This document shows positions 52,476-62,227 of a DNA stretch of 64,000 bases, piece after piece. The stretch is taken from NCBI RefSeq assembly GCF_014490035.1, contig NZ_CP061008.1:310001-374000 (forward strand), read 5' to 3'. Source of the DNA: Achromobacter xylosoxidans (lineage in GTDB: Bacteria; Pseudomonadota; Gammaproteobacteria; Burkholderiales; Burkholderiaceae_B). The notes beneath the pieces are model-generated. The model was not told where the DNA came from and searched no databases. It saw only the letters and a program-made list of their open reading frames with translations. Every line of letters starts with the position of its first letter. Position 1 is the first letter of the stretch. Position numbers and translations under genes: made by a program.

Positions 52476-53183
52476 TCAGGAGCCTGTTCTTGCCGCGTTC
52501 TGGTTTTGATTCCAGAGCGCGACCCACTGGGCGGCGGCGACTAGCGTGTCAACTATACCATCGACATCCAGCTCGCGCACGTCCCGGCCTTCGTTGTAAC
52601 CATAAGGCACGACCAGGACCTGGGTGCCGGCGCTGCGGCCGGCCTGGGCGTCATTGACCGAATCGCCGATGGTCACGGCTTCGTGCATGGCGACGCCGAG
52701 CAGGTCGCAGGCATGCACCACCTGATCCGGATCGGGCTTGCGGCGCTCGCAGGTGTCGCCGCAGACCACGGCGTCGAAAAAGCCCGCCAGGCCCGTGCGC
52801 TGCAGCAGCGGCAGGGTGAATTCGGTGGGCTTGTTGGTGACGACGGCCAGCTTCAGCCCTTGCTCGCGCATGAGCTTCAGGCCGTCGATGACGCCTGGAT
52901 AGATCTGCGCCTTTTCGCCATTGGACAGGTGGTAATGGCGATAGAAGGCGGCGCGGGCCACGTCGAACTCGGCGGCCGAGGGGTCGGCTGCATCCAGGCT
53001 GCCGGCCAGGCTGCGGCGCACCAGGTTGTCCACGCCCTTGCCCACGAAGGTGGCCACCACGTCTTCGCGCAGCGGCGACATGCCCAGTTCCACGCGCATG
53101 GCATTGGCGGCGAAGGCCAGGTCGGGAATCGAATCCAGCAGGGTGCCGTCCAGGTCCAGCAGCGCGGCGCGAAAAGCGGTCAT
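52476..53183 (-). CDS. gph: Phosphoglycolate phosphatase
   Basis: HAD-superfamily phosphatase of 235 residues that removes phosphate from 2-phosphoglycolate. Motif I DLDGTLLDS is at residues 10-18, motif II VVTNKP near 117, and motif III/IV GDSVNDAQAGR near 175. It lies 14 bases after rpe and 43 bases ahead of trpL. The order rpe-gph-trpE is conserved in related bacteria. It may share a transcript with the trp genes, with the attenuator between them. Confidence 0.95.
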   Translation of the reverse strand: MTAFRAALLDLDGTLLDSIPDLAFAANAMRVELGMSPLREDVVATFVGKGVDNLVRRSLAGSLDAADPSAAEFDVARAAFYRHYHLSNGEKAQIYPGVIDGLKLMREQGLKLAVVTNKPTEFTLPLLQRTGLAGFFDAVVCGDTCERRKPDPDQVVHACDLLGVAMHEAVTIGDSVNDAQAGRSAGTQVLVVPYGYNEGRDVRELDVDGIVDTLVAAAQWVALWNQNQNAARTGS

Positions 53184-53197
53184 GTCGGTTCCCCGGC

Positions 53198-53902
53198 TCA
53201 GATGGCGGTGGTTTCGCCGATGGCGATCTGTTCGCGCATGGACTTGATGATGCCGGCATAGTCCGGCTTGCCGAAGATGGCGGAGCCGGCCACGAAGGTG
53301 TCGGCGCCGGCGCGGCGGATTTCAGCGATGTTGTCGATCTTCACGCCGCCGTCGACCTGCAGCACGATTTCCTGGCCGCCGGCCTGCGTCCAGGCGTCGA
53401 TGCGGGCGCGCGCCTCGCGCAGCTTGCTCAACGCACCCGGGATGAAGCTTTGGCCGCCGAAGCCCGGATTCACTGACATGATCAGGATCAGGTCGATCTT
53501 GTCCATCACGTAGTCCAGGTAGGACAGCGGGGTGGCGGGATTGAACACCAGGCCGGCCTTACAGCCGTTTTCACGGATCAGCGACAGCGTGCGGTCCACG
53601 TGGCGGCTGGCGTCCGGGTGGAAGCTGATGTAGTCGGCGCCGGCCTTGGCGAACATCGGCACCAGGTCGTCCACCGGTTCCACCATGAGATGCACGTCGA
53701 TCGGCACCTGGACATGGGGGCGGATGGCCGCGCACACCATCGGGCCGATGGTCAGATTGGGGACATAGTGGTTGTCCATCACGTCCACGTGGATCCAGTC
53801 GGCGCCGGCGGCGACGACGTTGCGGACTTCCTCGCCCAGGCGGGCGAAGTCGGCCGACAGGATGCTGGGGGTGATGCGGGTGGAAGCCTGTTGGGTAGAC
53901 AT
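53198..53902 (-). CDS. rpe: Ribulose-phosphate 3-epimerase
   Basis: Interconverts ribulose 5-phosphate and xylulose 5-phosphate in the pentose phosphate cycle. From the ATG at 53902 it is 234 residues (242 if started at 53926). Motifs are [37 protein letters not shown] and [13 protein letters not shown], with metal ligands in those segments. It is divergent from apaG. Confidence 0.95.
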   Translation of the reverse strand: MSTQQASTRITPSILSADFARLGEEVRNVVAAGADWIHVDVMDNHYVPNLTIGPMVCAAIRPHVQVPIDVHLMVEPVDDLVPMFAKAGADYISFHPDASRHVDRTLSLIRENGCKAGLVFNPATPLSYLDYVMDKIDLILIMSVNPGFGGQSFIPGALSKLREARARIDAWTQAGGQEIVLQVDGGVKIDNIAEIRRAGADTFVAGSAIFGKPDYAGIIKSMREQIAIGETTAI

Positions 53903-54055
53903 GATGTTCGGGATCGGGGAGGGCATAATGTGCCATTATTGCAGTTTGAGGCGCGGTACCGGGAATGGCCCGGCCCGGCGGGTCCGGGAACCGTGTCTTT
54001 TCCAGCGTCAGGCGCCGTACCACGGCCGCCCGCCAGCACCACACAGGGAAGGACT

Positions 54056-54430
54056 GTGAAACCTTACGACCTGAGCGTCTCTGTCTCTCCGCGCTTCGTG
54101 CCTGAACAGTCCGATCCTGGCGAACAGCAGTTCGTGTTCGCCTATACCGTCCGCATCACCAATACCGGCGAGCATCCCGCCCAGGTGATCAGCCGCCATT
54201 GGATCATCACCGACGGCAACCAGCGCGTGCAGGAAGTGCGCGGGCTGGGCATCGTCGGGCAGCAGCCCTTGCTCGCGCCCGGCGAAACCTTCGAGTACAC
54301 CAGCGGCTGTCCCCTGCCCACGCCGGTGGGCACGATGCGCGGCACTTACCACTGCGTCGGCGAGAACGGCATTCCGTTCGAAGTGCCGATCTCCGAATTC
54401 GTCCTGGCCATGCCGCGTACCCTGCATTGA
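54056..54430 (+). CDS. apaG: ApaG protein
   Basis: Co2+/Mg2+ efflux-associated protein of 124 residues, the exact family length, with an immunoglobulin-like fold. Hallmarks are YTVRITNTGEHPAQVISRHW, GLGIVGQQP and YTSGCPLPTPVGTMRGTY. The start is GTG at 54056 with AGGGAAGGA just ahead. It is divergent from rpe. Confidence 0.94.
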   Translation: MKPYDLSVSVSPRFVPEQSDPGEQQFVFAYTVRITNTGEHPAQVISRHWIITDGNQRVQEVRGLGIVGQQPLLAPGETFEYTSGCPLPTPVGTMRGTYHCVGENGIPFEVPISEFVLAMPRTLH

Positions 54431-54468
54431 ATGGCCCGGCTATCCGTCGCACGTTTTTTCATTTGCTC

Positions 54469-55770
54469 ATGAAGCGCATTCTCAGTCTGTCCGTGCTGTC
54501 CGTCCTGCTGGCGGCATGTTCCACCCCCTCCGATATCCCTCCCGACTCCGGTTCGACCGGCATCCCCGGCCCGTCCGCGCCCGCAGCCGACGGCCCGCTG
54601 GTGGTGCCGTCGCTGGCGTCCTTGCCCGATACCCCGCCGCGCGCGCTGGCGGGCAAGTACAAGGCGGCGAACTGGGCCGAGATGCCCGGCTGGACCAACG
54701 ATGACCTGTCGCGCTTCTGGCCTCTGTTCCTGCGCAATTGCCGCGGCCTGATGCGGCCGACCAGCGGCAACCTGGCCGCGCCGGCGCGCGCCACGCCGCG
54801 GGCCTGGCAGCCGGTCTGCGCCGCCGCGGCGGATCCGTCCCGCGCGCCTGCCGCGGGCGATGGCGAGGGCGTGCGCCGCTTCCTCCAGACCTATCTGCAG
54901 CCCTGGCGCCTGAACGCGGCCGACGGCAAGCCGGCCGCCAATACCGTGACGGGCTATTACGAGCCCCTGGTGCGCGGCTCGCGCCGCCAGGGCGGCAGCC
55001 ATCAATGGCCGCTGTACACCGTGCCGGCGGACCTGCTGACCATCGACCTGGGTTCGATCTATCCGGAACTGGCGGGCAAGCGCGTGCGCGGCAAGCTGGA
55101 CGGCAAGCGGGTGGTGCCCTATGACTCGCGCGCCGCCATCGAATCGTCAGGCCGCCGTCCGCCCGTGCTGGTGTGGGTGGACGACCCCGTCGACAACTTC
55201 TTCCTGCAGGTGCAGGGCTCGGGCCGTGTGCAGCTGACCGACGGCCCCGATTCCGGCAAGACCATCCGCGTGGCCTACGCCGACCATAACGGCCAGCCTT
55301 ATGCCTCGATTGGCCGCTGGCTGATCGACCGGGGCGAGCTGTCGGCCGACCAGGCCTCCATGCAGAACATCCGCGCCTGGGCCCAGCGCAATCCCAAGCG
55401 CGTGCCGGAAATGCTCAACGCCAACCCGGCGGTGGTGTTCTTCCGCGAAGAGGCGGTGGTCGACCCGGAGCAAGGCCCCAAGGGCGCCTACGCCGTGCCG
55501 CTGGCCCCCATGCGTTCGATCGCGGTCGACGCGGGCTTCGTGCCGCTGGGCACGCCGGTATTCCTGGCCACCACCTATCCCGCGTCCGACCGGCCGCTGC
55601 AGCGCCTGGTGCTGGCCCAGGACACGGGCACGGCCATTCGCGGCGCCGCGCGCGCCGACTTCTACTGGGGCTACGGCGACGATGCCGGCCAGCAAGCCGG
55701 CCGCATGAAGCAGCGCGGCCAGATGTGGGTGCTGTGGCCGAAACAGGCCGGGGAGCCGAGCGCAAGATGA
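54469..55770 (+). CDS. mltA: Membrane-bound lytic murein transglycosylase A
   Basis: Outer-membrane lipoprotein that cleaves peptidoglycan to anhydro-muropeptides. It has 433 residues. The lipobox LAAC ends at Cys17. The MltA domain is at about residues 150-310 (VTGYYEPLVRGS, VQGSGRVQL) and the C-terminal 3D domain has the DTGTAIRGAARADFYWG signature. Its stop overlaps the start of the next gene (ATGA). Confidence 0.95.
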   Translation: MKRILSLSVLSVLLAACSTPSDIPPDSGSTGIPGPSAPAADGPLVVPSLASLPDTPPRALAGKYKAANWAEMPGWTNDDLSRFWPLFLRNCRGLMRPTSGNLAAPARATPRAWQPVCAAAADPSRAPAAGDGEGVRRFLQTYLQPWRLNAADGKPAANTVTGYYEPLVRGSRRQGGSHQWPLYTVPADLLTIDLGSIYPELAGKRVRGKLDGKRVVPYDSRAAIESSGRRPPVLVWVDDPVDNFFLQVQGSGRVQLTDGPDSGKTIRVAYADHNGQPYASIGRWLIDRGELSADQASMQNIRAWAQRNPKRVPEMLNANPAVVFFREEAVVDPEQGPKGAYAVPLAPMRSIAVDAGFVPLGTPVFLATTYPASDRPLQRLVLAQDTGTAIRGAARADFYWGYGDDAGQQAGRMKQRGQMWVLWPKQAGEPSAR

Positions 55771-56936
55771 GCCATCAGATCGTCGTTTGCGGGGCCGGCA
55801 TCGTCGGCCTGTCCACTGCCCTGGCGCTGGCCCGCCGCGGCCAACGCGTGGCCGTGCTGGCGCCGCGCGCCAGCGTGCCGCCGGCCGATCCCGACCGCTA
55901 CCATCCGCGCGTCTACGCCATTTCGCCCGCCAGCCAGCGCTTTCTGGCCGAACTCGGGGTGTGGGACGCCATGCCCGCGTCCCGGCTGACGTCGGTCAAC
56001 GCCATGGAAATCCACGGCGACGCCGACGGCCAGGTGAATCTGAGCGCCTGGCAGGCGGCGCTGCCGCAACTGGCCTGGATCGTCGAGTCCGGCGAAATCG
56101 AGCGCGTGCTGATCCAGGCCGTCCGCATGTTCGGCATTCCCTGGCTGGAGGACCGCTGCACGGGTTACCGCGACGGCGCCATCGACACTGAAAGCGGCAC
56201 GCGCATCGAGGCCGAGCTGTTCGTGGGCGCCGATGGCGCGGCGTCGCCGCTGCGCGAGGCCGCCGGCCTGAAGCATGAATCCGTGTCCTATGACGACACG
56301 GGTCTGGTGGTGCATCTGGACGCCGAGCGTTCACATCAGGGCGCCGCCTTCCAGTGGTTCCGCGACGACGGCGTACTGGCTCTGCTGCCGCTGCCCGATA
56401 CCTCCGCCGGTGCGCAGGTTTCCATGGTCTGGTCCATGCGCACCGAACTGGCCCAGGCGCTGCTGGCCTTGCCGCCCGAGGAGCAGGCTGCCCGCCTGGA
56501 AACCCTGCTGGCCGACGCCGCCGAAGGCCGCCTGGGCGCGCTGAAGGTCCGCAGCAAGCTGCATGGATTCCCCTTGACGCTGGAGCGCGCCCAGATGGTT
56601 GCGCCCGGCATCGCGCTGGCGGGCGACGCGGCGCACCGCCTGCACCCGCTGGCAGGCCAGGGGCTGAACCTGGGCCTGGGCGACGTCGAGGCCCTGGCCC
56701 GCGTCGTCGCCGGCCGCGAAGCCTACCGTGCGGCGGGCGACCTGCGCGTGCTGCACCGCTACCAGCGCGCGCGCGCCGAGCCGGTGCTGGCCATGCGCCT
56801 GGCCACCGACGGCCTGCACAAGCTGTTCGCGTCGCGGGCGACGCCGCTGGTCTGGCTGCGCAATGCCGGCATGCACTGGGTCGAACGGGCGCCTCTGATC
56901 AAGCGCCGCCTGATCACCGGCGCTTCGGCCAACTAG
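55767..56936 (+). CDS. UbiH/UbiF-family FAD monooxygenase
   Basis: FAD-dependent hydroxylase of 389 residues of the ubiquinone-synthesis family (UbiH/UbiF/VisC/COQ6). The dinucleotide fold GAGIVG is at residues 8-13, the second FAD motif is GDAAHRLHPLAGQGLNLGLGD near residue 285, and DG motif FVGADGAASPLR near 150. It probably adds a hydroxyl to the quinone ring; which position is unclear. It starts inside the mltA stop codon. Confidence 0.9.
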   Translation: MSHQIVVCGAGIVGLSTALALARRGQRVAVLAPRASVPPADPDRYHPRVYAISPASQRFLAELGVWDAMPASRLTSVNAMEIHGDADGQVNLSAWQAALPQLAWIVESGEIERVLIQAVRMFGIPWLEDRCTGYRDGAIDTESGTRIEAELFVGADGAASPLREAAGLKHESVSYDDTGLVVHLDAERSHQGAAFQWFRDDGVLALLPLPDTSAGAQVSMVWSMRTELAQALLALPPEEQAARLETLLADAAEGRLGALKVRSKLHGFPLTLERAQMVAPGIALAGDAAHRLHPLAGQGLNLGLGDVEALARVVAGREAYRAAGDLRVLHRYQRARAEPVLAMRLATDGLHKLFASRATPLVWLRNAGMHWVERAPLIKRRLITGASAN

Positions 56937-57080
56937 GGCCGGATCCGTCCCGCGGAACCTCGCCCGCGGGCGGATTGTCTGACTCATAGGGGGCGCCTGC
57001 CCGTGCAGGCCGGATTCGCCCAGGCGCGGATCGGTTACCCTTTCCGCACAAGAACACGATAGATAAGTACAGGAGTACCG

Positions 57081-57878
57081 ATGAATTTCCGCATATCCGC
57101 CACCTTGGCCGCTTGTTTCCTGGCCGCGGGCCTGGGCATGTCCGCCGGCGCGGCGGCCCAGGGCGACAAGTCCGTCTCCACCCAGTCCGTGGGCCAGCCC
57201 GGCAAGGGCGACAAGAGCTACTCCACCACCCAGGTGGCGCCGGCCGATCCCGTGGCGGACGCGGTCAAGGACCGCTTCCGCCAGCGTTTCGACGGCATGG
57301 ATGTCACGGCCGTGCGCCGCACGCCCTACGGGCTGTTCGAAGTGCAGCTGGGCATGGACCTGATCTATACGGATGAAAAGGTGACCTGGGTCATGGAAGG
57401 TCCGTTGATCGACGCCATGACGCGCCGCGACGTCACCCGCGAAACGCAGGAGCGCCTGAGCGCCGTGTCGTTCGACCAGCTGCCGCTGGACCTCGCCATC
57501 AAGCAGGTCAAGGGCGACGGTTCGCGCAAGGTCGCGATCTTCGAAGACCCCAATTGCGGCTACTGCAAGCAATTGCGCAAGACGCTGGAAAACGTCGACA
57601 ACATCACCGTCTACACCTTCCTCTATCCCATCTTGTCGCCCGATTCCAAGGACAAGGTGCGCGACGTGTGGTGCTCGAAGGACCCGGGCGCGACCTGGGA
57701 CGACTGGATGCTGCGCGGCAAGAAGCCCGCCACCGCGAATTGCGACGTACCCGAGGACAAGCTGCTGGCCCTGGGCCAGAAGCTGATGGTGCGCGGCACG
57801 CCGACCACGTTCTTTGCAGACGGCTCGCGCGTCAGCGGCGCCTTGCCGCTGGAGCAATTCAAAGCCCGCTTGAACTGA
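57081..57878 (+). CDS. dsbC: DsbC-type protein disulfide isomerase
   Basis: Periplasmic disulfide isomerase of 265 residues. The signal peptide ends near residue 27 and a short repeat-like linker follows (GDKSVSTQSVGQ, GKGDKSYSTTQV). The dimerisation domain is at about residues 55-130. The thioredoxin domain has Cys159-G-Y-Cys162, the DsbC motif, and cis-Pro in GTPTTFF near residue 240. The second Cys pair (VWCSKD and TANCDV) is present. It has a good ribosome site (CAGGAG). Confidence 0.92.
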   Translation: MNFRISATLAACFLAAGLGMSAGAAAQGDKSVSTQSVGQPGKGDKSYSTTQVAPADPVADAVKDRFRQRFDGMDVTAVRRTPYGLFEVQLGMDLIYTDEKVTWVMEGPLIDAMTRRDVTRETQERLSAVSFDQLPLDLAIKQVKGDGSRKVAIFEDPNCGYCKQLRKTLENVDNITVYTFLYPILSPDSKDKVRDVWCSKDPGATWDDWMLRGKKPATANCDVPEDKLLALGQKLMVRGTPTTFFADGSRVSGALPLEQFKARLN

Positions 57879-57939
57879 CCGGCGCGCGGCGCCGGCCGGG
57901 AGGCTGGCGCCACAGGCGCCAAGCCCCCGGAGACAGCTC

Positions 57940-58896
57940 TTGAAAATCGCAATACTCGACGATTACCACGACGTAGCCAAGCGCTATGCGGATTGGACCT
58001 CGCTGGGCGGCAACGCCGAGGTGCGGATCTTCAACAACTTCATTCCCGAGGGGCAGGTCGAGCCCACGCTCGAACCCTTCGAGGTGATCGTCGCGATGCG
58101 CGAGCGCACACCATTCCCTGCGGAACGGATCCGCGCGCTGCCGAACCTGCGCCTCTTGGTCACGACCGGCATGCGCAACAACGCCATCGACATGCAGGCT
58201 TGCGCCGAGCAGGGCATCGTCGTGTGCGGCGCGCCCGGCAGCGCCGAGGCCAACACCGCCACGGCTGAATTGGCCTGGGCGCACATTCTCGGCCTGTTCA
58301 AGCATCTGCCCACCGAAGACGCCGCCATGCGCCGCGGCATGTGGCAGACGGGCATGCCCGAGCCGCTGGCGGGCAAGCGCCTGGGCGTGCTGGGTCTGGG
58401 CAAGCTGGGCGCGGCGGTGGCCAAGGTGGGGCTGGCCTTCGGCATGGACGTGGTGGCCTGGAGTCCCAACCTGACCGATGAGCGCGCCGAGGCGGCGGGC
58501 GTGAAGCGGGTGGACAAGCACGAGCTCTTCGCCACGTCCGACGTCGTCAGCCTGCATCTGATCCTGTCCGAACGCAGCCGCCATGTGGTCGACGCGGCAG
58601 CCCTGGCCGCGATGAAGCCGACCGCCTACCTGGTCAACACCTCGCGCGCCGGTCTGGTGGATCAGGAAGCCTTGATGGACGCGCTGGTGAAGTTCCGCAT
58701 CGCCGGCGCCGGCCTGGACGTCTATCCCGAGGAACCGCTGTCGCCCACGGATTCCGTGCGCGACCTGGACAACGTGATCCTGACGCCGCACCTGGGCTAT
58801 GTCTGCCGCGAGAACTTCGAAGCCTTCTACCAGAACGCGCTGGAGGCGGTGAAGGCGTGGAAGTCGGGCCAGCCGATTCGGGTGCTGAATGCGTAG
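57940..58896 (+). CDS. D-2-hydroxyacid dehydrogenase
   Basis: NAD-dependent D-2-hydroxyacid dehydrogenase of 318 residues (SerA/PdxB superfamily). The nucleotide fold GVLGLGKLG is near residue 148, catalytic Arg is in NTSRAG near residue 231, Glu in PEEPL near residue 264, and His in TPHLGY near residue 285. The start is a TTG at 57940 with GGAG 7 bases upstream; no ATG lies in frame before it. The substrate (phosphoglycerate, glyoxylate or another) is not settled. Confidence 0.9.
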   Translation: MKIAILDDYHDVAKRYADWTSLGGNAEVRIFNNFIPEGQVEPTLEPFEVIVAMRERTPFPAERIRALPNLRLLVTTGMRNNAIDMQACAEQGIVVCGAPGSAEANTATAELAWAHILGLFKHLPTEDAAMRRGMWQTGMPEPLAGKRLGVLGLGKLGAAVAKVGLAFGMDVVAWSPNLTDERAEAAGVKRVDKHELFATSDVVSLHLILSERSRHVVDAAALAAMKPTAYLVNTSRAGLVDQEALMDALVKFRIAGAGLDVYPEEPLSPTDSVRDLDNVILTPHLGYVCRENFEAFYQNALEAVKAWKSGQPIRVLNA

Positions 58897-58914
58897 GCGT
58901 AGCGCCTGCAAATG

Positions 58915-58941
58915 AAAAAGGCTGCCCTGGGCAGCCTTTTT
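58915..58941. terminator. Bidirectional Rho-independent terminator
   Basis: AAAAAGGCTGCC-CTG-GGCAGCCTTTTT, a perfect stem with T tracts in both directions, between the convergent hydroxyacid dehydrogenase and ttcA genes. Confidence 0.92.
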
Positions 58942-58960
58942 CAATTCCCGCGAGCCGTTT

Positions 58961-59929
58961 TCAGCTGCGCGTGAACGTCACCTTCTTCTCGACGATGGCG
59001 CCGGGCTCCAGCGCTTGCGGCGTATCGCCACAGGCTTCGCCGGCATCTTCCTGCGGGTCTTCGGCATCGAACGCCGTGTCGCCATTGGCGTCAGGCAGAC
59101 CGGTAGGCTTCAGGCCCACGAAGTCGAACAGGTCGCGGTCCATCAAGTGCGAAGGCACCACGCGCGACAGCGCGTTGAACACGTTCCACGAGCGGCCCGG
59201 ATGCTGCTTGTCCCATTCCTTGATCATGCGGCCCACTTCCTTGCGCTTCAGGTTCTCTTGCGAACCGCAGAGATTGCAGGGAATGATGGGGAACTGCTTG
59301 AGTTCGGCGTAGGCGATCAGATCGGTTTCCGGCACATAGGCCAGGGGGCGGATCACTGTGTGGCGGCCGTCGTCGGACACCAGCTTGGGCGGCATGCCCT
59401 TGGCCTTGCCGCCGTAGAACAGGTTCAGGAAGAACGTGCCCAGGATGTCGTCGCGGTGATGGCCCAGCGCGATCTTGGTCGCGCCCAGTTCGGAGGCGAC
59501 GCGGTACAGGATGCCGCGGCGCAGGCGCGAACAGAGCGAGCACATGGTCTTGCCCTCTTCCAGCACGCGCGTGACGATGGAATACGTGTCCTGCGTCTCG
59601 ATGTGGAAGGGCACGCCCAGTTCCGTCAGGTACTGGGGCAGGATGTGGTCGGGAAAGCCCGGCTGCTTCTGGTCCAGGTTGACCGCGATCAGTTCGAACT
59701 TGAAGGGAGCGCGCTTCTGCAGCTGCAGCAGGATGTCCAGGAGCGCGTAGGAGTCCTTGCCGCCCGACAGGCAGACCATGACGCGGTCGCCTTCTCCAAT
59801 CATGTTGTAGTCGGACAGGGCGCGCGTGGTTTCGCGGGCCAGGCGCTTGGTCAGCTTGTTGCCTTCGTGGCGGGCCTTTTCTTCGGCCTCGGTGCGAAAG
59901 CGCACCTCGGGGGTAGCTATGTCGTTCAT
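58961..59929 (-). CDS. ttcA: tRNA 2-thiocytidine(32) synthetase
   Basis: ATP-dependent tRNA sulfurtransferase that makes 2-thiocytidine at position 32. It has 322 residues from the ATG at 59929. The PP-loop is SGGKDS at residues 55-60. Two CxxC pairs hold an iron-sulfur cluster ([10 protein letters not shown] and [10 protein letters not shown]). It lies 2 bases from the folB end on the same strand, an operon typical of this group. Confidence 0.96.
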   Translation of the reverse strand: MNDIATPEVRFRTEAEEKARHEGNKLTKRLARETTRALSDYNMIGEGDRVMVCLSGGKDSYALLDILLQLQKRAPFKFELIAVNLDQKQPGFPDHILPQYLTELGVPFHIETQDTYSIVTRVLEEGKTMCSLCSRLRRGILYRVASELGATKIALGHHRDDILGTFFLNLFYGGKAKGMPPKLVSDDGRHTVIRPLAYVPETDLIAYAELKQFPIIPCNLCGSQENLKRKEVGRMIKEWDKQHPGRSWNVFNALSRVVPSHLMDRDLFDFVGLKPTGLPDANGDTAFDAEDPQEDAGEACGDTPQALEPGAIVEKKVTFTRS

Positions 59930-59931
59930 GG

Positions 59932-60291
59932 TCAGCGAGTGATCTGGATTTCCACGCCCACCGCCGCGCAGTCGGAAAAGGCCATGGGCTTGCTGATGCG
60001 CAGGCGCAGCGCGCGGATTTCCTGGAAGTCGGCCAGCAGGCGCGCCGCGACCTGCTCCGACAGGGTTTCGATCAGGTTCACGTGCGCCTGCGTGCATTCT
60101 TCCACGATGGCCTCGCGCAGCCGGCGGTAGTCCAGCACGCTGTGGATGTCATGGTCGTCGACCGAGCGCTGGATGTCCACGTCGAAGTCGGCGTCGACAT
60201 GCAGGGGCTGGGTGGCGCGGCGCTCGTGCTCGAGGATGCCGATGCGGGCGTCGAGCGCGAGCCCGGAAAGAATGATGCGGCGTGTAGGCAT
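59932..60291 (-). CDS. folB: Dihydroneopterin aldolase-family protein
   Basis: Folate-pathway aldolase of 119 residues. The T-fold signature is seen in [39 protein letters not shown] and [15 protein letters not shown] chose the ATG at 60291 ([10 protein letters not shown]) because the frame upstream runs through the divergent flavoprotein promoter region. It is probably translated with ttcA. Confidence 0.93.
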   Translation of the reverse strand: MPTRRIILSGLALDARIGILEHERRATQPLHVDADFDVDIQRSVDDHDIHSVLDYRRLREAIVEECTQAHVNLIETLSEQVAARLLADFQEIRALRLRISKPMAFSDCAAVGVEIQITR

Positions 60292-60415
60292 GATGAAAAC
60301 CTGGGTGGGGTAGCCCGGAATTGTAAGGCGACAGCGGAACGGGGGCGGCGCGCTGGCTACAATCCGGCCATGTCCGGGCGTCCGCGAGGCGCCGGCGCAG
60401 TCAATAAGGGGTGAA

Positions 60416-61318
60416 ATGCAACAGATGCACGATTCGGTCATTGTAGGCGGCGGCCCCGCCGGCGCCTCCTGCGCCCTGTGGTTGGCGCGCCTGGGCCTGT
60501 CCCCGCTATTGGTCGAGGCTGGCCCCCGGCTGGGCGGGCTGGGCAATGACAATCCCTTCGCCGACGACTGGATCGCCGTGCTGCCCGGCGTGACCGGGCA
60601 GCAGGTGGCCGCCAATATCGACGCCAGCGTGCGCGCGGCCGGCGTGCCGCTGCGGCTGGAAACCCGCGTAACCGGGGTGCGTCCCTGCAAGGGCGGCATC
60701 GAGGCCACGCTGGCAGGCGCCGACGGCGCCGAATCCCTGGTGCGCGGGCGCACCCTGGTGATCGCCTCGGGCGTGCGCGCCAAGGGGCTGCCGGACCATC
60801 CGCCGGGCGCATCCTGGCCCGGCGTGCTGATCGGCCCGGGCTCGCCCATCGTGGCGCAGGACTATTCGGGCCTGTCGGTGGCGGTGCTGGGCGGCGGCGA
60901 CAACGCCTTCGAAAACTACGTCTACGTGCGTAACCGCGGCGCCCGCAGCGTGCATCTCTATGCCCGCAGCGTCCGCGCCCAACAGCAATGGGTGACGCGC
61001 GCCGGCCGCGAAGGCGTGCATATCGGACCGTACAAGGTGGACCCTGCCACCCGCAGCGTGGACGGCAAGCAGTACGACCTGATCCTGGTCTTCTACGGCT
61101 GGGAGCCCCAGGCCGGCTTTGCCGACAGCCTGCACCTGGCCCGCGACGAGCGCGGCTACATCCGCACGGACTTCGCCACCGCCGAAACCAGCGTGCCCGA
61201 CATCTACGCTGTGGGCGAGGTGGCGCACCGCATGCATCCCTGCGTGGTCACCTCCATGGCCGACGGCGTGGTCGCGGCCAAGGCCATCCAGCGCCGCTGG
61301 GAGCGCGGCGCGGAGTAG
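60416..61318 (+). CDS. FAD/NAD(P)-dependent oxidoreductase (thioredoxin reductase-like)
   Basis: Flavoprotein of 300 residues with the two-dinucleotide fold of thioredoxin reductase. The FAD motif GGGPAGASCALWLARLG is at residues 10-26, the NAD(P) motif AVLGGGDNAFE near residue 155, and the C-terminal FAD contact DIYAVGEV near residue 262. It lacks the CxxC active site, so it is a TrxR-like ferredoxin/flavodoxin reductase type or an orphan. It has ribosome site AAGGGGTG. Confidence 0.85.
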   Translation: MQQMHDSVIVGGGPAGASCALWLARLGLSPLLVEAGPRLGGLGNDNPFADDWIAVLPGVTGQQVAANIDASVRAAGVPLRLETRVTGVRPCKGGIEATLAGADGAESLVRGRTLVIASGVRAKGLPDHPPGASWPGVLIGPGSPIVAQDYSGLSVAVLGGGDNAFENYVYVRNRGARSVHLYARSVRAQQQWVTRAGREGVHIGPYKVDPATRSVDGKQYDLILVFYGWEPQAGFADSLHLARDERGYIRTDFATAETSVPDIYAVGEVAHRMHPCVVTSMADGVVAAKAIQRRWERGAE

Positions 61319-61329
61319 GGACGCGGGCT

Positions 61330-62127
61330 TCAGGCCGTGAGCAGGAATTCCAGCACCGCGGCCTCGAACGCCTCGGGCAATTCGATGTTCGCCAAGTGCA
61401 CGGCCGGCAGCGTCAGCAGCCTGGCGCCAGGGATGGCGGCGGCGATCTGCTCGCCGTGGCTGGCTGCGGTGACCGTGTCGTGCTGGCCCGCGATGACCAG
61501 CGTCGGATTCGGGATCAGCGCCATGGTGCGACGCAGGTCGAAGTCCCGCACGGCGGCGAATGCGCCCGCCAGGCCATGCTTGTCGGTGTTCAGCAGCATG
61601 GTGCGGAACGGCTCGACGGCGGGATTGCTCTGCTGCAGCCAGGACGCGGGAAACCAGTTCTTCAGGAAGGTCTCGGCCGTTTCCGACATGTTCTCTGCCC
61701 GCAGCGTGGCGGCGATGCGTTCGTCCCATTGCGGCACGGGTCCCAGATAGGCCGAGGTATTGCTCAGGACCAGGCGATGGATGCGCTGTGGCGCATGCAC
61801 GCCCAGCCATAGACCGACGATGCCGCCCAGCGACAGCCCCAGGAAATGCGCGCGCTCGATGCCCAACCCGTCCATCAGCTCCAGCACGTCGCGGCCCAGG
61901 CGGTCAAGCGAGTAAGGACCTTGCGGCACGCTGGACGCGCCATGGCCGCGGTAGTCATAGCGCAGCACGCGGAAGTGGCGAGTCAGCGCGGGAATCTGTG
62001 CGTCCCACATGTGCAGCGTGGTGCCGATGGAGTTCGCCAGCACCAGCGTGGGCAGATCCGCACGGCCATCGTAACGGTAGGCGATGCGCGCGCCGTCGCC
62101 GGCGGTGTAGTAGGAGATGTCTTGCAT
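61330..62127 (-). CDS. pcaD: 3-oxoadipate enol-lactonase-family hydrolase
   Basis: Alpha/beta hydrolase of 265 residues. The nucleophile elbow GLSLGG is near residue 98, the acid is Asp in GQHDTVTAASHG near residue 215, and the base is His in AVHLANIE near residue 243. PcaD converts 3-oxoadipate enol-lactone to 3-oxoadipate. It is divergent from a LysR-type gene with a 100-base AT-rich promoter region, a layout usual for pca genes. No other pca genes are in the window. Confidence 0.82.
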   Translation of the reverse strand: MQDISYYTAGDGARIAYRYDGRADLPTLVLANSIGTTLHMWDAQIPALTRHFRVLRYDYRGHGASSVPQGPYSLDRLGRDVLELMDGLGIERAHFLGLSLGGIVGLWLGVHAPQRIHRLVLSNTSAYLGPVPQWDERIAATLRAENMSETAETFLKNWFPASWLQQSNPAVEPFRTMLLNTDKHGLAGAFAAVRDFDLRRTMALIPNPTLVIAGQHDTVTAASHGEQIAAAIPGARLLTLPAVHLANIELPEAFEAAVLEFLLTA

Positions 62128-62227
62128 GATGCTTGGCCTCGCGGTGGTTGGTGTGAGGCAAATCGTAGTTGCGCGCCGTTAGAGAAAAAATTACAAAGTT
62201 TGCACAATCATTGTCGGAAAAACAGAC

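Noticed and set aside
53600..54055. Extended N terminus of ApaG upstream of the GTG at 54056
   Set aside because: The extension overlaps rpe on the other strand, and the GTG gives the exact 124-residue family length with a strong ribosome site.
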